Shown: piece after piece, positions 22,473 to 33,882 of the stretch
How the letters are laid out: each line of letters opens with the position of its first letter
Position numbering within the stretch: position 1 is the stretch's first letter
Assembly (NCBI GenBank): GCA_963971225.1
Contig: OZ020269.1
Span: forward strand, 13,044,701-13,108,700
DNA from: Melieria omissa
Lineage: Eukaryota; Arthropoda; Insecta; Diptera; Ulidiidae
Direction: 5' to 3'
Length of the DNA: 64,000 nucleotides
The notes under the pieces: model-generated
Database searches by the model: none
The model's input: only the letters and a program-made list of their open reading frames with translations
Told to the model about the DNA's origin: nothing
Translations under genes and position numbers: made by a program

Positions 22473-24009
22473 GTCTCTCGTAATACCACAAAGCTAGTTG
22501 GTTAGAGGTTCAAGTTTAAGTTTCAAATAAAAACCAGTTAGCTGCAGGCCTGACAAGCCAATCATATCCCGGAATTTGGCAATTTGTTTTCATAGCGCCT
22601 AAAAGCTGGCAACAACAAGACCTATGTTGCACCCATGCCACAACGTGTCCTTTTTATCTCAGACGACAAGCCGCCGTTCCACTATCACACCACATCTCCG
22701 GCAAACTACGCAAACTGTCATTAATTATTGTTCGCGAGCCTAAAACTATGCAACAGTACAAACGAACCACTATCTATACGAGTCGATTGGCTTTTGTGCG
22801 CCGGCAACATGGCCGCACGCAGCGAAAATCTAAAGCACTTGCAGCCAATATTCCAGTCTGGCGAATATTCAAAGCACGCAGCCGTGTGCCAGGGTTGCCA
22901 GCGTGCGTTGCTTTTGTCGTTATTAGACGCGTGCGAATGGCTTAAAGTGAATGCCATATCGTATGTGTGGCAGTGTCTGTGTGTGTGTGTGTTGAAGTTA
23001 CCGCAGCCAATACATGAAAAAAAGAATTGTATGAACAGAGACGTGAACAACCACAACAACACACATATTGGCGCTGTCCAAAAAAAAAGAAAGAAACTAT
23101 GAAACCATACAGAAAAAACTATCGAAAAAGAAGAAAAAAGTATTGAAAAAACTTATCAAACGATTTTGTTCTTGTTGCTCCTTGTGGTGCGTTCTTCTTC
23201 TTCTCACACTTTATTTATATTTGCCCATTTATTTCCCGCAGCACAATGTGCACACTGTATTTTGTACTTGTTTTTGTTGTTGTTGTTTTTTTGCTTTCAC
23301 TGGCATTAGTTTTAGTTGTGTGTTGTGGCTGCTACGTTGACCGCTTTTGTTGTTGTGGTTGTTGTTGTGTTGTTTGGCTTATTGTGTTAGTGGCTTTGTT
23401 TGCCGCCAATGTTGCCGCGTTGCTCTCCACTCTCGGCCAACTGCTGGTCATAGTAGGTTTTTTCTTGTTATTATTGTTGTATATTTGTTGTTGGATTGCA
23501 TTTTTAGGTGTAAGCAGCTTGAAGCGTTGTTTCAATGAATTTATGGCGCGCACTGCCCGTGTTCGTGTATCGGCCGCCTGTCCGGCTATCGATGTGTATG
23601 GGAGTGTGTATTTTTGCGTTTATGTGTTGCTGCTGCAGTTTCCGTTTCCGTTGCTCGTTATCCGTTTGTGCAGTGCTTTGTTCTATGCCTTCACTTTGTG
23701 TATGCGACAATTTTTTATGTTGTTGTAAAATGTTTAAAAAGCGCAAAACGAGTCAGCGTCGAATACAAATGCGCAACGATTGCCACATATGTTCGCACAC
23801 TCAAACTAAAAAAAAAACAAAATCTGGGACCTTTTGCATTGGCTGAAGTGCGCCGCAGCGCGCCAGAAGTAAATTGAACGCCACGGCTTTGGAATGGAGG
23901 TGTCCTAAACTCCATGAAATTTACTGCTAACTTTTATGTAAAACGCGAACCATACGCGGCCGGTTTGGAATTCAGGCGAGCACTTTAGGATACTGTAAGA
24001 TGTAATCAA
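22473..24009. other. Single-copy DNA with GTT microsatellites
   Basis: Both strands hold overlapping ORFs (up to 160 codons on the plus strand at 23246-23728). Their composition is Cys/Val/Leu strings from GTT/TGT runs, typical of non-coding fly DNA. Coordinates 22720-22960 are GC-balanced and have open frames on three strands/frames at once, which argues against one real exon. No domain is recognisable. Confidence 0.45.
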
Positions 24010-24245
24010 AGAAATTCTCTATTTTTGTGTGGTGAGATTGCTAGGAAATCTGAACTGCATACTATGAGCTGCTCTTCTACGGCTTACCTATTCATTCGGA
24101 TCTGTTCTGTTCAACACTTTTACTGTCTGAAGGAAGTGATCACTCAAACGCGGACATCTTTGGCCAAAAAGAGAGGAATTGTGTTGCATCAGGACAACGC
24201 CAGGCCACACACGTCGATAATGACTCGCCAAAAGCTCCAAGTTGG
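24010..24245 (+). pseudogene. mariner transposase fragment
   Basis: The frame from 24025 ends LKEVITQTRTSLAKKRG, then IVLHQDNARPHTS. The HQDNARPH block holds the second catalytic Asp of mariner-family transposases (DD34D). Only this central part is left; the HTH, first Asp and third Asp blocks and the inverted repeats are missing, and the reading stops at 24258. It is a deletion fossil in front of a tandem array. Confidence 0.85.
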
Positions 24246-24259
24246 GCAGTTTGTGTAAA

Positions 24260-25650
24260 TTTACCTTAGTTGAGATATCAATTTTAGTGTTTACATCAAC
24301 CTTAGTGTATACATCAACCACTTAAGGGTGTGCCACCACCATATTAGTACATACCTCCACCACCAGCGTATACATACCACTCCTCCAGCGTACACATTCA
24401 CCATCTTAGTATATACATGCACCATCTTAGTGTATGCATCCACCAATTTAGTGTATACATCCACCTTAGTTCTAACTTAGTACCAAATTATTACTTAATG
24501 TTCCTGACTACGGCGAATGATTTTACTAGTAAACAATTTGGCTCAAGAAAAGTTTGTGACACTCGACTCAGTCCCAGTTTTTTTCCAATAGTAACGAGGG
24601 TTTTTCTGGGAGAGACATAATGGCAACAAACTATCAAACAAAACGGTGCACTTTCAACCAAATCAAATCATTCCAACTATACCGATTAATACCTCCAACT
24701 TCTTGCAAAGATCATGGAATTATTTTCTAGTGTATACATGCACCATCTTAGTGTGTAAAGGCACCACCTTAGTCTATGCATGCACCATCTTAGTGTATAC
24801 AGGTACCACTTTAGCGTATACATCCACCTCACTCCGAATTTGGCACCAAGTGATTAATTCCGGTTTCAGTCTATGGCGAATGATTTTGACTCAAATCACT
24901 GAAACTACTGACTACTGCAAAATTTGACTCAAGTAAAGTTTTGTGACAGTTTTAGTCAATAGAGACCAGGGTTTCTATCGGAGACACAAACTATCAAACA
25001 AAACGAGCACATTTCAACTAAATGCCATCAACTTCTTGCAAAGATAATGGATTTCCTTTCTAGTTTATACATGCACCATCTTAGTGTATACACGCACCAT
25101 CTTAATGTATACATGAACCATCTTAGTGTATACTTGCACCATCTTAGTGTATACATCCACCTTATTCCGAATTTGGCACCAGTGATTAATTCCTGTTCCA
25201 ATCTATGAAGGATTTTCCTAGTAAAAGACTTGACTCAAGAAAAGTTTGTGACAGTTTTAGCCAATAGAGACGAGGGTTTCTATTGGCTAATCTAATCGCA
25301 ATAAATTTTCAAACAAAACGGTCACATTTTAACTAAATCAAGTCAGGCCAACTATACCGATTAATGCCTTTAACTTCTTGCAAAGATCATGGAATTATTT
25401 TCTAGTGTATACATGCACCAAATGATTAATTCCTGTTCCAATCTATGAACGATTTTGCTAGTAAAAGACTTGATTCAACTAAAGTTTTGTGACAGTTTTA
25501 GCCAATAGAGACGAGGGTTTCTATTGGAGAATCATAATCGCAATAAATTTTCAAACAAAACGCTGCACATGTCAACTAAATCGAATCATTCCAACTGTGA
25601 TGAATAAAGCCTTAAATTTCTTGCAAAGATAATGGATTTTTCTTTACTAA
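24260..25650. repeat. Higher-order tandem repeat based on ACCATCTTAGTGTATACATGC
   Basis: Short units near CACCATCTTAGTGTATACATG (22-24 bp) form sub-arrays at 24280-24480, 24725-24830, 25065-25165 and 25405. These alternate with a block of about 230 bp (AATTTGGCACCA...TTTTGTGACAG...CTTGCAAAGATAATGG). The block end TTTTCTAGTGTATACATGCACC recurs near 24720, 25055 and 25397, giving a higher-order period of about 335-342 bp. The last copy has lost its short-unit array. Confidence 0.88.
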
Positions 25651-27010
25651 ACCTTTTATTTTTCATTTAATTTTTTTATGGCCTCAATGGTTCCTCAATG
25701 CCACAAACCGTCCATGTGCCCAGCATATGTGATAACAAAATATGCACTTCGGAAGTAACGCAAAGTTTTATCGCATTTTTTCGGCAGCACTTAACCAGCG
25801 CCAAAAATATCGAAGAGCAGCGTTAAAATTGTTTGAAAAAATAAGAGGAAAAATTTGTATGGGAATTTCGCATATCCACTGCAAATGTGTCTGTGTGTGT
25901 GCGTGTGCCGTTATGCCGTTGCTTTGTTGTAGCCTACACGTTTTGCCCATCTGCAGGCTGCAGCTTTCCTGTTTCTGTATCCCTTTAACAGCCCATCCAA
26001 CTGTCCCAGTTGCGAGTTGCAAGCGTTTTGTTGCTTTCATTTCAGTCGCGAACTTTTTTGCATGTCCTTTTTTGTATTCGTGTCGCCGTGTCTGTTGCTT
26101 AACATGTGTAACATTTTGTCACTTTCGTTATTGGCAGGCAATTTTCCAGCGCTTGACGCGTTTCTCGCCCATTCATCTCGACTACTTTTACTTGCTTTTT
26201 GGCAAAAGTTTAGTAAAATTTTTGTTCGCATGCCATAAACAAACTTCGAACTTGGCATTCTATGTGTGTGTGCGTTTGTTTGCCCTAAATTGATTTTATT
26301 TTACTTCATTTTATTTTATTGTTATGCTCGTTTTTCACAAAATTTAGTATAAGGGTTGCGCACATTTTTTAAAACTTTTCTAATAACTTTTAGCGCTGAC
26401 TTTTACATTGGATTCTTGTTTGGGGGAAACTTTCGTGAGAGATGTTTTTATATGTTTGGAGCGAAAGTGCAGCCAGCTCTGACCCTGCGATGTTGCAAAC
26501 AATTTATTTAATAACTATGTTCGCATTTCGTAATGGCGAACATGTTGAAATTAATAAAAATAACTAAAGCTGGCCGTTGGCTATAAAAATGAATTATGAT
26601 TTTTATTAAAAATTGTTCGTAGCTGCTCAAGTTGCGTGAGTGACCTGTGCGTCGACCCAACTCATGCTTTGTCCTCGACTGTAGCAAATATTAGTCTAAC
26701 ACACACACACACACATGCACGAAGAAAAGCCTTTGTGTGGTTAGTTATAGATAGAAATAAATGACAGCTGTTGTTGTTGCACTAAGCAACACTGCAATGA
26801 TCCATCATATTTATTTGTGTAATGCCCAGAGTGATGATAGAGCACAGAGAATTTTGGGCCCGGTTGCGGTTCGTTGGTTAATCTTTTGTTTGGTGTTTGT
26901 TGACGTCATAGACGTTTTGTTGCTGGCTTTGAACGTAATAATTTAAGGAGCAGTTTAAATTTTTTAATAGACAAATTTATTTAATATTTCTCTCTCGTTC
27001 TGTTGCCTTT
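25651..27010. other. Single-copy DNA without identifiable gene
   Basis: The longest ORF (183 codons, 25742-26293) is Cys/Phe-rich with no family match and is overlapped by antisense ORFs. A GT-rich stretch lies near 25886-25905 and a CA run near 26700-26716. Nothing else is identifiable. Confidence 0.45.
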
Positions 27011-27938
27011 TCAAATAAATTAATTTTTAATTTAATTTAATTTAATTTAATTTAATTTAATTTAATTTAATTTAATTTAATTTAATTTAATTTAATTTAA
27101 TTTAATTTAATTTAATTTAATTTAATTTAATTTAATTTAATTTAATTTAATTTAATTTAATTTAATTTAATTTAATTTAATTTCATTTCATTTCATTTCA
27201 TTTCATTTCATTTCATTTCATTTCATTTCATTTCATTTCATTTCATTTCATTTCATTTCATTTCATTTCATTTCATTTCATTTCATTTCATTTCATTTCA
27301 TTTCATTTCATTTCATTTCATTTCATTTCATTTCATTTCATTTCATTTCATTTCATTTCATTTCATTTCATTTCATTTCATTTCATTTCATTTCATTTCA
27401 TTTCATTTCATTTCATTTCATTTCATTTCATTTCATTTCATTTCATTTCATTTCATTTCATTTCATTTCATTTAATTTAATTTAATTTAATTTAATTTAA
27501 TTTAATTTAATTTAATTTAATTTAATTTAATTTAATTTAATTTAATTTAATTTAATTTAATTTAATTTAATTTAATTTAATTTAATTTAATTTAATTTAA
27601 TTTAATTTAATTTAATTTAATTTAATTTAATTTAATTTAATTTAATTTAATTTAATTTAATTTAATTTAATTTAATTTAATTTAATTTAATTTAATTTAA
27701 TTTAATTTAATTTAATTTAATTTAATTTAATTTAATTTAATTTAATTTAATTTAATTTAATTTAATTTAATTTAATTTAATTTAATTTAATTTAATTTAA
27801 TTTAATTTAATTTAATTTAATTTAATTTAATTTAATTTAATTTAATTTAATTTAATTTAATTTAATTTAATTTAATTTAATTTAATTAATTTAATTTAAT
27901 TTAATTTAATTTAATTTAATTTAATTTAACTTAATTTA
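27011..27938. repeat. (TTTAA)n satellite with internal (TTTCA)58 block, left part
   Basis: Nearly perfect TTTAA units run from about 27020 to 27180. A clean block of exactly 290 bp, 58 TTTCA units, spans 27181-27470, and TTTAA then resumes to 27938. One phase slip (TTTAATTAATTT) is near 27883 and one substitution (TTTAAC) near 27928. The array is interrupted by the copia element and continues at 34041. Confidence 0.97.
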
Positions 27939-28096
27939 TGTAAGAAAATGCAACACTACAGTTTGTTATATAGGCAACCCAAGCGCAGGCACATTATGCA
28001 CACTACTATGTATTAGCTTTAAGTCGATCTTCAGTTGAATAAAGAAGTTACTACGAACGGTCGTGTGTCGATTTATTTCACTCGCGTACTCTAACA
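27939..28096 (+). repeat. copia 5' LTR (158 bp)
   Basis: Runs TGTAAGAAAATG...TACTCTAACA and matches the 3' LTR base for base as far as I can compare. It contains GAATAAAGAAG near 28037, a probable polyadenylation signal. No classical TATA box is obvious. Confidence 0.97.
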
Positions 28097-28112
28097 TGGG
28101 TTATGGGCCCAG
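28097..28112 (+). other. Primer-binding site, complementary to internal initiator tRNA-Met
   Basis: TGGGTTATGGGCCCAG abuts the 5' LTR directly. Its complement, CTGGGCCCATAACCCA, is the anticodon stem-loop of fly initiator tRNA-Met (anticodon CAU). Drosophila copia is known to be primed by a cleaved half of this tRNA rather than its 3' CCA end, and this element has the same arrangement. Confidence 0.9.
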
Positions 28113-28145
28113 ACCACGTGATTCGTAGTGTGTCAATTCGCAAAA

Positions 28146-28587
28146 ATGACGTCCTCATTTACTAATATTGAAAAGTTAAATGGTGAAAATTACTCGACGT
28201 GGTCGCTGTTAATGCGGAGCTTGCTGGTAACGCAGGACTTGTGGTATGTCATCGAGGAGACACTTGAGCCAAATGCTTCGGAACAGAAGGCAAGGGTATG
28301 GCAGACGGCGGACCAAAAGGCATTAGCAACCATTCATTTATGTGTAAAGTCGTCTGAACTGATTCACATTAAAAAGTGCCTAACAGCGAAAGAAGCGTGG
28401 ACATTGCTGAATAGTCTGTACAATGCAGATGGACCAGCGAGAAAAGTCAACTTATTTAAAAGATTAGTGAAATTCAAATTTAATGCTGCTGAGAAATTCG
28501 CAGATCAAATTACTGAGTTCTGTTCTATAATCGACAACCTTAATGAAATTGGTGTGACTGTACCAGATGATCTCCTGACTACACTTA
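28146..28587 (+). CDS. gag: copia Gag N-terminal part, interrupted by Tc1 insertion
   Basis: The ATG at 28146 is preceded by CAAAA, a good fly start context; the frame is open slightly upstream but without an ATG. The product begins MTSSFTNIEKLNGENYSTW, the usual N-terminus of copia-type Gag, followed by a UBN2-like helical region (SLLMRSLLVTQDLWYVIEE...KEAWTLLNSLY) through residue 147. At 28588 the Tc1-like element begins, and translation would run into its arm and stop at 28661. The reading frame is maintained across the gap and resumes at 30215. Gag forms virus-like particles for reverse transcription. As it stands the protein is truncated, so the element cannot make full-length Gag-Pol unless the insertion is removed. 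Confidence 0.9.
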
Positions 28588-28793
28588 GGTGCAAAATTGA
28601 GTCAATAATACGAAAATTCATAATAATCGCATTTTTGTACCGGTCAATCGCAAAATTCTGATGCAATTTTTCACAAGTCTATTAGATTATACCTTGATTA
28701 ACCAGGATCCACCATAAAAGATTAAAAATTTGGCAAATATATATGCATTTTGTCCAATATTCTAAATTAACACATTGACTCAATTTTGCACCC
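28588..28793 (+). repeat. Tc1-like element left arm (206 bp)
   Basis: This is the left terminal inverted repeat of the Tc1-like element. It is bounded by the 19-mer GGTGCAAAATTGAGTCAAT outside and its inverted complement inside (near 28775-28792), so the arm alone looks like a miniature element. Confidence 0.95.
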
Positions 28794-28921
28794 TACATAA
28801 TTTCTATGAAGTGATATGTTAAGCAACCTGTTTTTTAACTGTTAATGGTTAAAATGTTTTTTGTAACCAAAAAAATTTTAACCATTCATTGAATAAATAC
28901 GATTCGGAAACTTAAAGTGCA

Positions 28922-29973
28922 ATGAACGCGATTTCGGCGAGCATTAAAAAAATTATTATTGAAAAAGCCATTAATGGGCTTTCAAGTCGAGATATCGCTA
29001 AACTTACGCGCGTAAGTCAGTCGTCCGTTTGCCGAATTGTAAAAGGTTTACAATTTAAGAAAAATGGTGGAAGAAAACCCAAAATTTCGGAGAAGGAGGA
29101 CCTCAAAATTGGCCGTTTAATTTTTTCCGGGCACATATCCACCGCAAAGGAGGCTGTGTGGTGCGTTACTGGGGATGTAAGTGTGCGGAGTGTGCGAAGA
29201 ATGCTGCATAAAGTTGGGTTTAAGGCGATGGTTAAGAAGAAGAAGCCACTTCTATCGGCCAAGAACGTAAAACTAAGACGCGAGTTTGCAGAAAGGCACA
29301 TTTTTTAGACTGATTTTGATTGGAGCCAAGTATTAATGCAGTGTACCTTCGTTACTAACTTTGCGCTGATTACATTTACAAATAGAGGTTATTTGGTCGG
29401 ATGAGATGAAAATTAACCGATTCCAAACAGATGGAAGGACCTGGTTCTGGGACAAAGGCGGAAATCCTGTAAAGCCTTCAAATGTTCAACAAACAGTAAA
29501 GCATTGAGGCGGCTCAATTATGGTCTGGGGTTGCATTACACCAAATGGCGTTGTACCCATTGTGCTAATTGACGGCATAATTCGTAAGGAACAATACGTC
29601 CACATTTTAGGGTGGCAATTTGCCAGTGGCAGTGGACATGATGCTGCGAAATACAGTACGAAATATTTTTCAGCATGACCATGACGCCAAATATACTGCA
29701 CGTTTCGTCCGTGATTGGTTGAAAGAACAGCCATTTGGTGTAATGCAATAGCCCGCCCAAAGCCCAGACCTAAAACCGATCGAAAACCCGTGGGCTTACT
29801 TAAAAAGACAATTAGCAAAGAGTTCTGTCCCAAAAGGGCAAATCGATCTCTGGCTTGCAGTGGAAGAAGAGTGGTACGCCATTCCACCAGAGTTTGTAAC
29901 CAAATTATATAAAAGTATGCCAAACAGAACCCAAGAATTAAGAAAAAATAAAGGATATTGGATAAAATACTAA
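28922..29973 (+). pseudogene. Tc1-type transposase, decayed
   Basis: ATG at 28922 opens a paired helix-turn-helix DNA-binding domain (residues about 1-110: KAINGLSSRDIAKLTRVSQS, then GRKPKISEKED and VSVRSVRRMLHKVGFKA). The frame stops at 29308 after ERHIF. Homology resumes with VIWSDEMKINRFQTDG near 29390 (first catalytic Asp), MVWGCITPNGV near 29521, FQHDHDAKYTARFV near 29668 (second Asp) and SPDLKPIENPWAYLKRQL near 29765 (catalytic Glu), ending SMPNRTQELRKNKGYWIKY at 29973. The DD34E residues are all present. However, at least two in-frame stops lie within the catalytic part (KH-stop-GGS near 29507 and MQ-stop-PAQ near 29749), along with frame shifts near 29300-29385 and 29615-29670. Confidence 0.92.
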
Positions 29974-30006
29974 AACAAAGTTACAGTTTTCTTATTAAAA
30001 TCATGT

Positions 30007-30212
30007 GGGTGCAAAATTGAGTCAATGTGTTAATTTAGAATATTGGACAAAATGCATATATATGTGCCAAATTTTTAATATTTTATGGTGGATCCTGGTT
30101 AATCAAGGTGTAATCTAATAGACTTGCGAAAAATTTCATAAAAATTTTGCGATTGACCGGTACAGAAATGCGATTATTATGAATTTTCATATTATTGACT
30201 CAATTTTGCACC
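30007..30212 (-). repeat. Tc1-like element right arm (206 bp)
   Basis: This is the inverted partner of 28588-28793, of the same length and about 95% identical. It carries its own 19-mer at the outer end (ATTGACTCAATTTTGCACC) and the inverted copy at the inner end near 30008. Confidence 0.95.
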
Positions 30213-30214
30213 TA

Positions 30215-33200
30215 AGTGTATATTGTTGCTATGTAGTTTACCCGAAGAACTAGAAAATTTCGTCATAGCAATTGAAAGCAGAGACATTTTACCGAAGTTG
30301 GAGTCATTAAAGGTCAAAATATTGGAGGAGGAGCAAAGACGGGGACAGCGAATTGAAGAGACAGAAAAAGTATTTGCGGCGAATTCGCGCAAGCAATTTG
30401 AGAGAAAGCATGATCGGCAGCAACAACAACCACAGCAACAGCAGCATTGGGTCAGTAGTAGACGCGAGAATGAAAACAACAACAGCAACAATCATAGCAG
30501 AAGAAATGCAGCGCGGAATGCAAGTAACATAAAGTGCTATGCATGTGGAAGGAGGGGCCACATTAGAGCGGACTGCAAGTACTCGCAGACACCGACATTG
30601 CTTAGCCTGTTTGAATCGAACCACCGAACAAATGAGAATATTTGGATACTGGACAGCGGTGCATCGTCTCATATGTGCAACGACAAGTCTTCGTTTGCGA
30701 CGTTGCGAAATTACTCTCAATCGGTTTTGCTGGCATCAGGTGAAGCAATTAGTGCAGAGGGTGTAGGTACTGTCGCGTTGAGGTCTGAGTACAACGAAAT
30801 TATGCTGCGAGACGTATTATATGTACCAAAATTAAAAAACAAATTTCTATCAGTGAGTAAAATTCTTAGTAAAGGACACGAAGTAAGATTTAATAAAACT
30901 GAGGCAGTGGTAATAACAAAAGAAAATAAAACAGTTTTAACAGCGGAAATGCGAAATGGTGTATTTTGTACAAATGAGCTTAAAACCGAAGAAAAACTTA
31001 ATTCAATAATTGAAAACAATAGTAGCATGGCTAATAAATGGCACCGTCGATTCGGTCACGTAAATTATAAAGACTTGTTCATCTTATCACAGAAAAATAT
31101 GGTACGCGGACTAAACTTGAACAAAACTGAAAATTTAGATTGTGACGTATGTGCTATGTGCAAAATAAATAAAAGTCCTTTTAAAAGTTATACAAATGTT
31201 CAAACAACAAAAAGTTTAGAAATTATACACTCCGACATATGTGGACCAATGCGTGTGACGTCCCAAGGAGGATCACGATATTTTGCAACTTTTATAGACG
31301 ATTTTTCGCGGTATACGGAAGTGACATTTTTAAAGCAAAAATCAGATGTATTCAGGGCATTTAAACAATTTCTTATACGCATAGAAAACCAAACTGGTAA
31401 CAAAGTAAAATGTTTACGCAGTGACAATGGGCGTGAATACCTAAGTAATGACTTTAAAATTTTTCTAAACAACAGAGGCATCGTACATCAGACTACAGTG
31501 GCATACACACCAGAGCAAAACGGCGTAGCTGAACGCGCAAATCGCACCTTAGTAGAAATGGCACGTTGCATGCTAGTCTCATCAAACTTACCGAAATCTC
31601 TGTGGTCAGAAGCTGTCAGTACCGCGGCGTATATACGAAACCGGTGTGTGACAAAATTACTAAAATATAAAACGCCGTACGAATGTTTTTATGGGCATAA
31701 GCCAAGTGTCAATCACTTTAAAGTTTTCGGTTGCGAGGCCGTTGCATTAAATAAGCAACTGGGTAGGTCGAAGTTCGATCCTAAAGGTTTGAAAGTGCGT
31801 TTTGTAGGTTATGCCGAACATACAAAAGGTTACAGATTATATGATATGAAAAAGAAAACTATTGTAATCTCACGCGATGTGGTATTTTTTGAAAACGTTT
31901 TTCCAAAAAATGAAGAAAAAGAAGAACATTTTATAAATATAGACTTAGCAAACAAAGATGTAAATGAAATATTGAACATTTTTGATAACGAAAACGAAAG
32001 AGAGGATTTGAGAAATGACGAAGACGAAAGAAATAATAATGATGATAGTGAGCCAGGGAAAAGAAGAAGAGAAAGCTCTGATATGAGTAATTCGAGTGAC
32101 GATGGCGAGAGTAAGGCGCACAGAAGAAGAAGAGGCAGACCACGGATATGCAGAACTGGTAGAGTGGGTAGGCCACGCAAACGATTTTTGGTCGACGATG
32201 CTGAGGTTCTGAATTTGGTGTGTGGGATTCCTACGTCCGTCAGCAATGCACTACAGTCCGACGAAAGTACAGAATGGAGGGCTGCGATGCAGGCGGAATA
32301 CAATTCCTTGCTGAAAAGTGGCGCATGGACGCTCGTTGACCGCCCACCTGGACGAAACATAATTGGATGTCGTTGGGTCTTTGTGAAAAAATATGATGAA
32401 AATGGTAAGCTGGAGAAATATAAAGCACGACTAGTTGCGCAAGGTTGCTCGCAGAAGCCTGGCGAAGATTTTTCGCTCACTTATGCACCTGTAGTAAGGC
32501 ATTCGACGATCCGATTAATACTTGCATTAGCAGTACAACACAAGCTGCTGGTGAATCATATTGATGTTGTAGCAGCGTATCTCAATGGAGAGTTGCAGGA
32601 GGAGCTATATATGCGTCAACCAGAAGGCTTTATTGACGAGAAAAATGCAAACAAAGTGTGTCGACTACAAAAATCAATTTATGGACTCAAGCAGGCTGGA
32701 AGATATTGGAATGAAAAGATAAATTCAGTTTTATGTAAAATTGGTTTCGAACGATGCAAGGCCGACAATTGTGTGTACATTATGTTTGCAAACGACGAAA
32801 TTAATGTATTGTGCGTGTATGTTGATGATATCGTGTTAGCTTGTTCGTCAGAAAACACTATGCAGAAGATCATACGAATGCTGAATGAGCACGTCGAAGT
32901 TGTCGATCGCGGTCCAATACGTTATTATCTCGGCATGGAAGTGGAACGAGAAGGATTGCGGGGACAAATACATATTCATCAGGAGCGATATGTGGAGGAG
33001 TTATTGAAGCATTGGAACATGGCGGATTGCAAAGGTGCCGCAACCCCATACAGCAACGGAACTGTTTTAGAAAAATGCAACAAGGAAGAATGCTCTGGTT
33101 ATTTGACACAGCAGTACATGTCATTAATCGGCGGCTTGACGTATTTGGCGATAATTTCTCGACCAGATATAGCGCACGTTGTATCGAAGCTCGCACAGTT

Positions 33201-33780
33201 TAACAGCCACCCACACAAGGAACACTTCGTGGCTGCAAAACGAGTTCTGAGATATTTGAAGGAAAAGCCGAAGGGTGTAATAAGGTATAAAGCTAATCAT
33301 GGAAACCTAATATGTTTTTCAGATGCTGACTGGGCTTCAGACTCTACAGACCGTAGATCTTTTAGTGGTTACGCTCTGTTTTTCGCTGATGGTTTGATCG
33401 CATGGGGGTCTAAGAAGCAAAATGTAGTTACGCTCAGTACGATGGAAGCTGAATATGTTGCGATGTGCAATGCAGCCAAGGAAGTATCATTTCATCGCAG
33501 CTTGTTCTCAGAGATGGGTTTTCAACAATACGTTGGTGCAGCAAGTCCAATTATGTGCGACAACCAAAGTGCACAATTTGTTGTAAAGAATCCGGTTGCA
33601 CATACTCGAAGTAAACATATTGACATCAGGTTTCACTATATTCGTGATATGTACGAGACGAATGAAATAGACATTAAGTATGTGCCATCAGCCAAAAATG
33701 TAGCCGATATATTGACGAAACCTCTTTCCAGAGAAAAACACCTTTCTTGTTGTAAACTACTTAATATTGAATTTATATAA
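30215..33780 (+). CDS. pol: copia Gag-Pol: zinc knuckle, protease, integrase, RT, RNase H
   Basis: This is an open frame of about 1188 codons after the Tc1 insertion. Counting residues from 30223: a CCHC zinc knuckle CYACGRRGHIRADC at 105-118; aspartic protease DSGAS at 144-148; integrase zinc domain H274/H279/C310/C313; integrase catalytic D338, D401 and E437 (D,D35E spacing); a basic, acidic low-complexity linker 560-655; reverse transcriptase from about 685 with D781 (IDVVAAYLNGE) and YVDD at 866-869; and RNase H from about 1030 (SDADWASD, STMEAEYVA, CDNQSA). It ends at 1185 with a TAA at 33778-33780. Integrase before RT is the copia order. No internal stop or frameshift is visible, unlike every other element in the window. 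Q/N-rich stretches at 64-92 are typical of fly Gag. It lacks its N-terminal Gag only because of the Tc1 insertion. Confidence 0.96.
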
Positions 33781-33870
33781 TGAACACACGTTTTCTGAAT
33801 TGTCGATTATGAATTTATAAATTTTGTTAAAATTTTGATATGGAAACTAGAATGTAAATTGCACTTGGGT

Positions 33871-33882
33871 TGAGGCGGAAAT
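33871..33882 (+). other. Polypurine tract of copia
   Basis: TGAGGCGGAAAT directly precedes the 3' LTR, the position of the plus-strand primer. The run is interrupted by one C, as in several copia-type elements. Confidence 0.65.

Larger units (their letters stand above)
28588..30212 (+). mobile_element. Tc1-like transposon with 206 bp inverted arms, inside copia gag
   Basis: The 1625 bp element is flanked by TA on both sides (28586-28587, 30213-30214). Arms 28588-28793 and 30007-30212 are inverted copies with about 9 differences in 206 bases. Each arm begins outside with GGTGCAAAATTGAGTCAAT and ends inside with the exact inverted complement of that 19-mer, so there are four copies in all. In known long-arm Tc1 elements (IR/DR type) the inner and outer copies are direct repeats; here they are inverted. 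The transposase between the arms is decayed, so the element would need help in trans. Confidence 0.95.

Noticed and set aside
23246..23728. 160-codon ORF with apparent hydrophobic segments
   Set aside because: GTT/TGT-rich low-complexity sequence with antisense ORFs of similar length; no family match by eye.
25742..26293. 183-codon ORF
   Set aside because: No recognisable domain, non-ATG-like context, antisense ORFs overlap it, and composition is ordinary for the non-coding flank.
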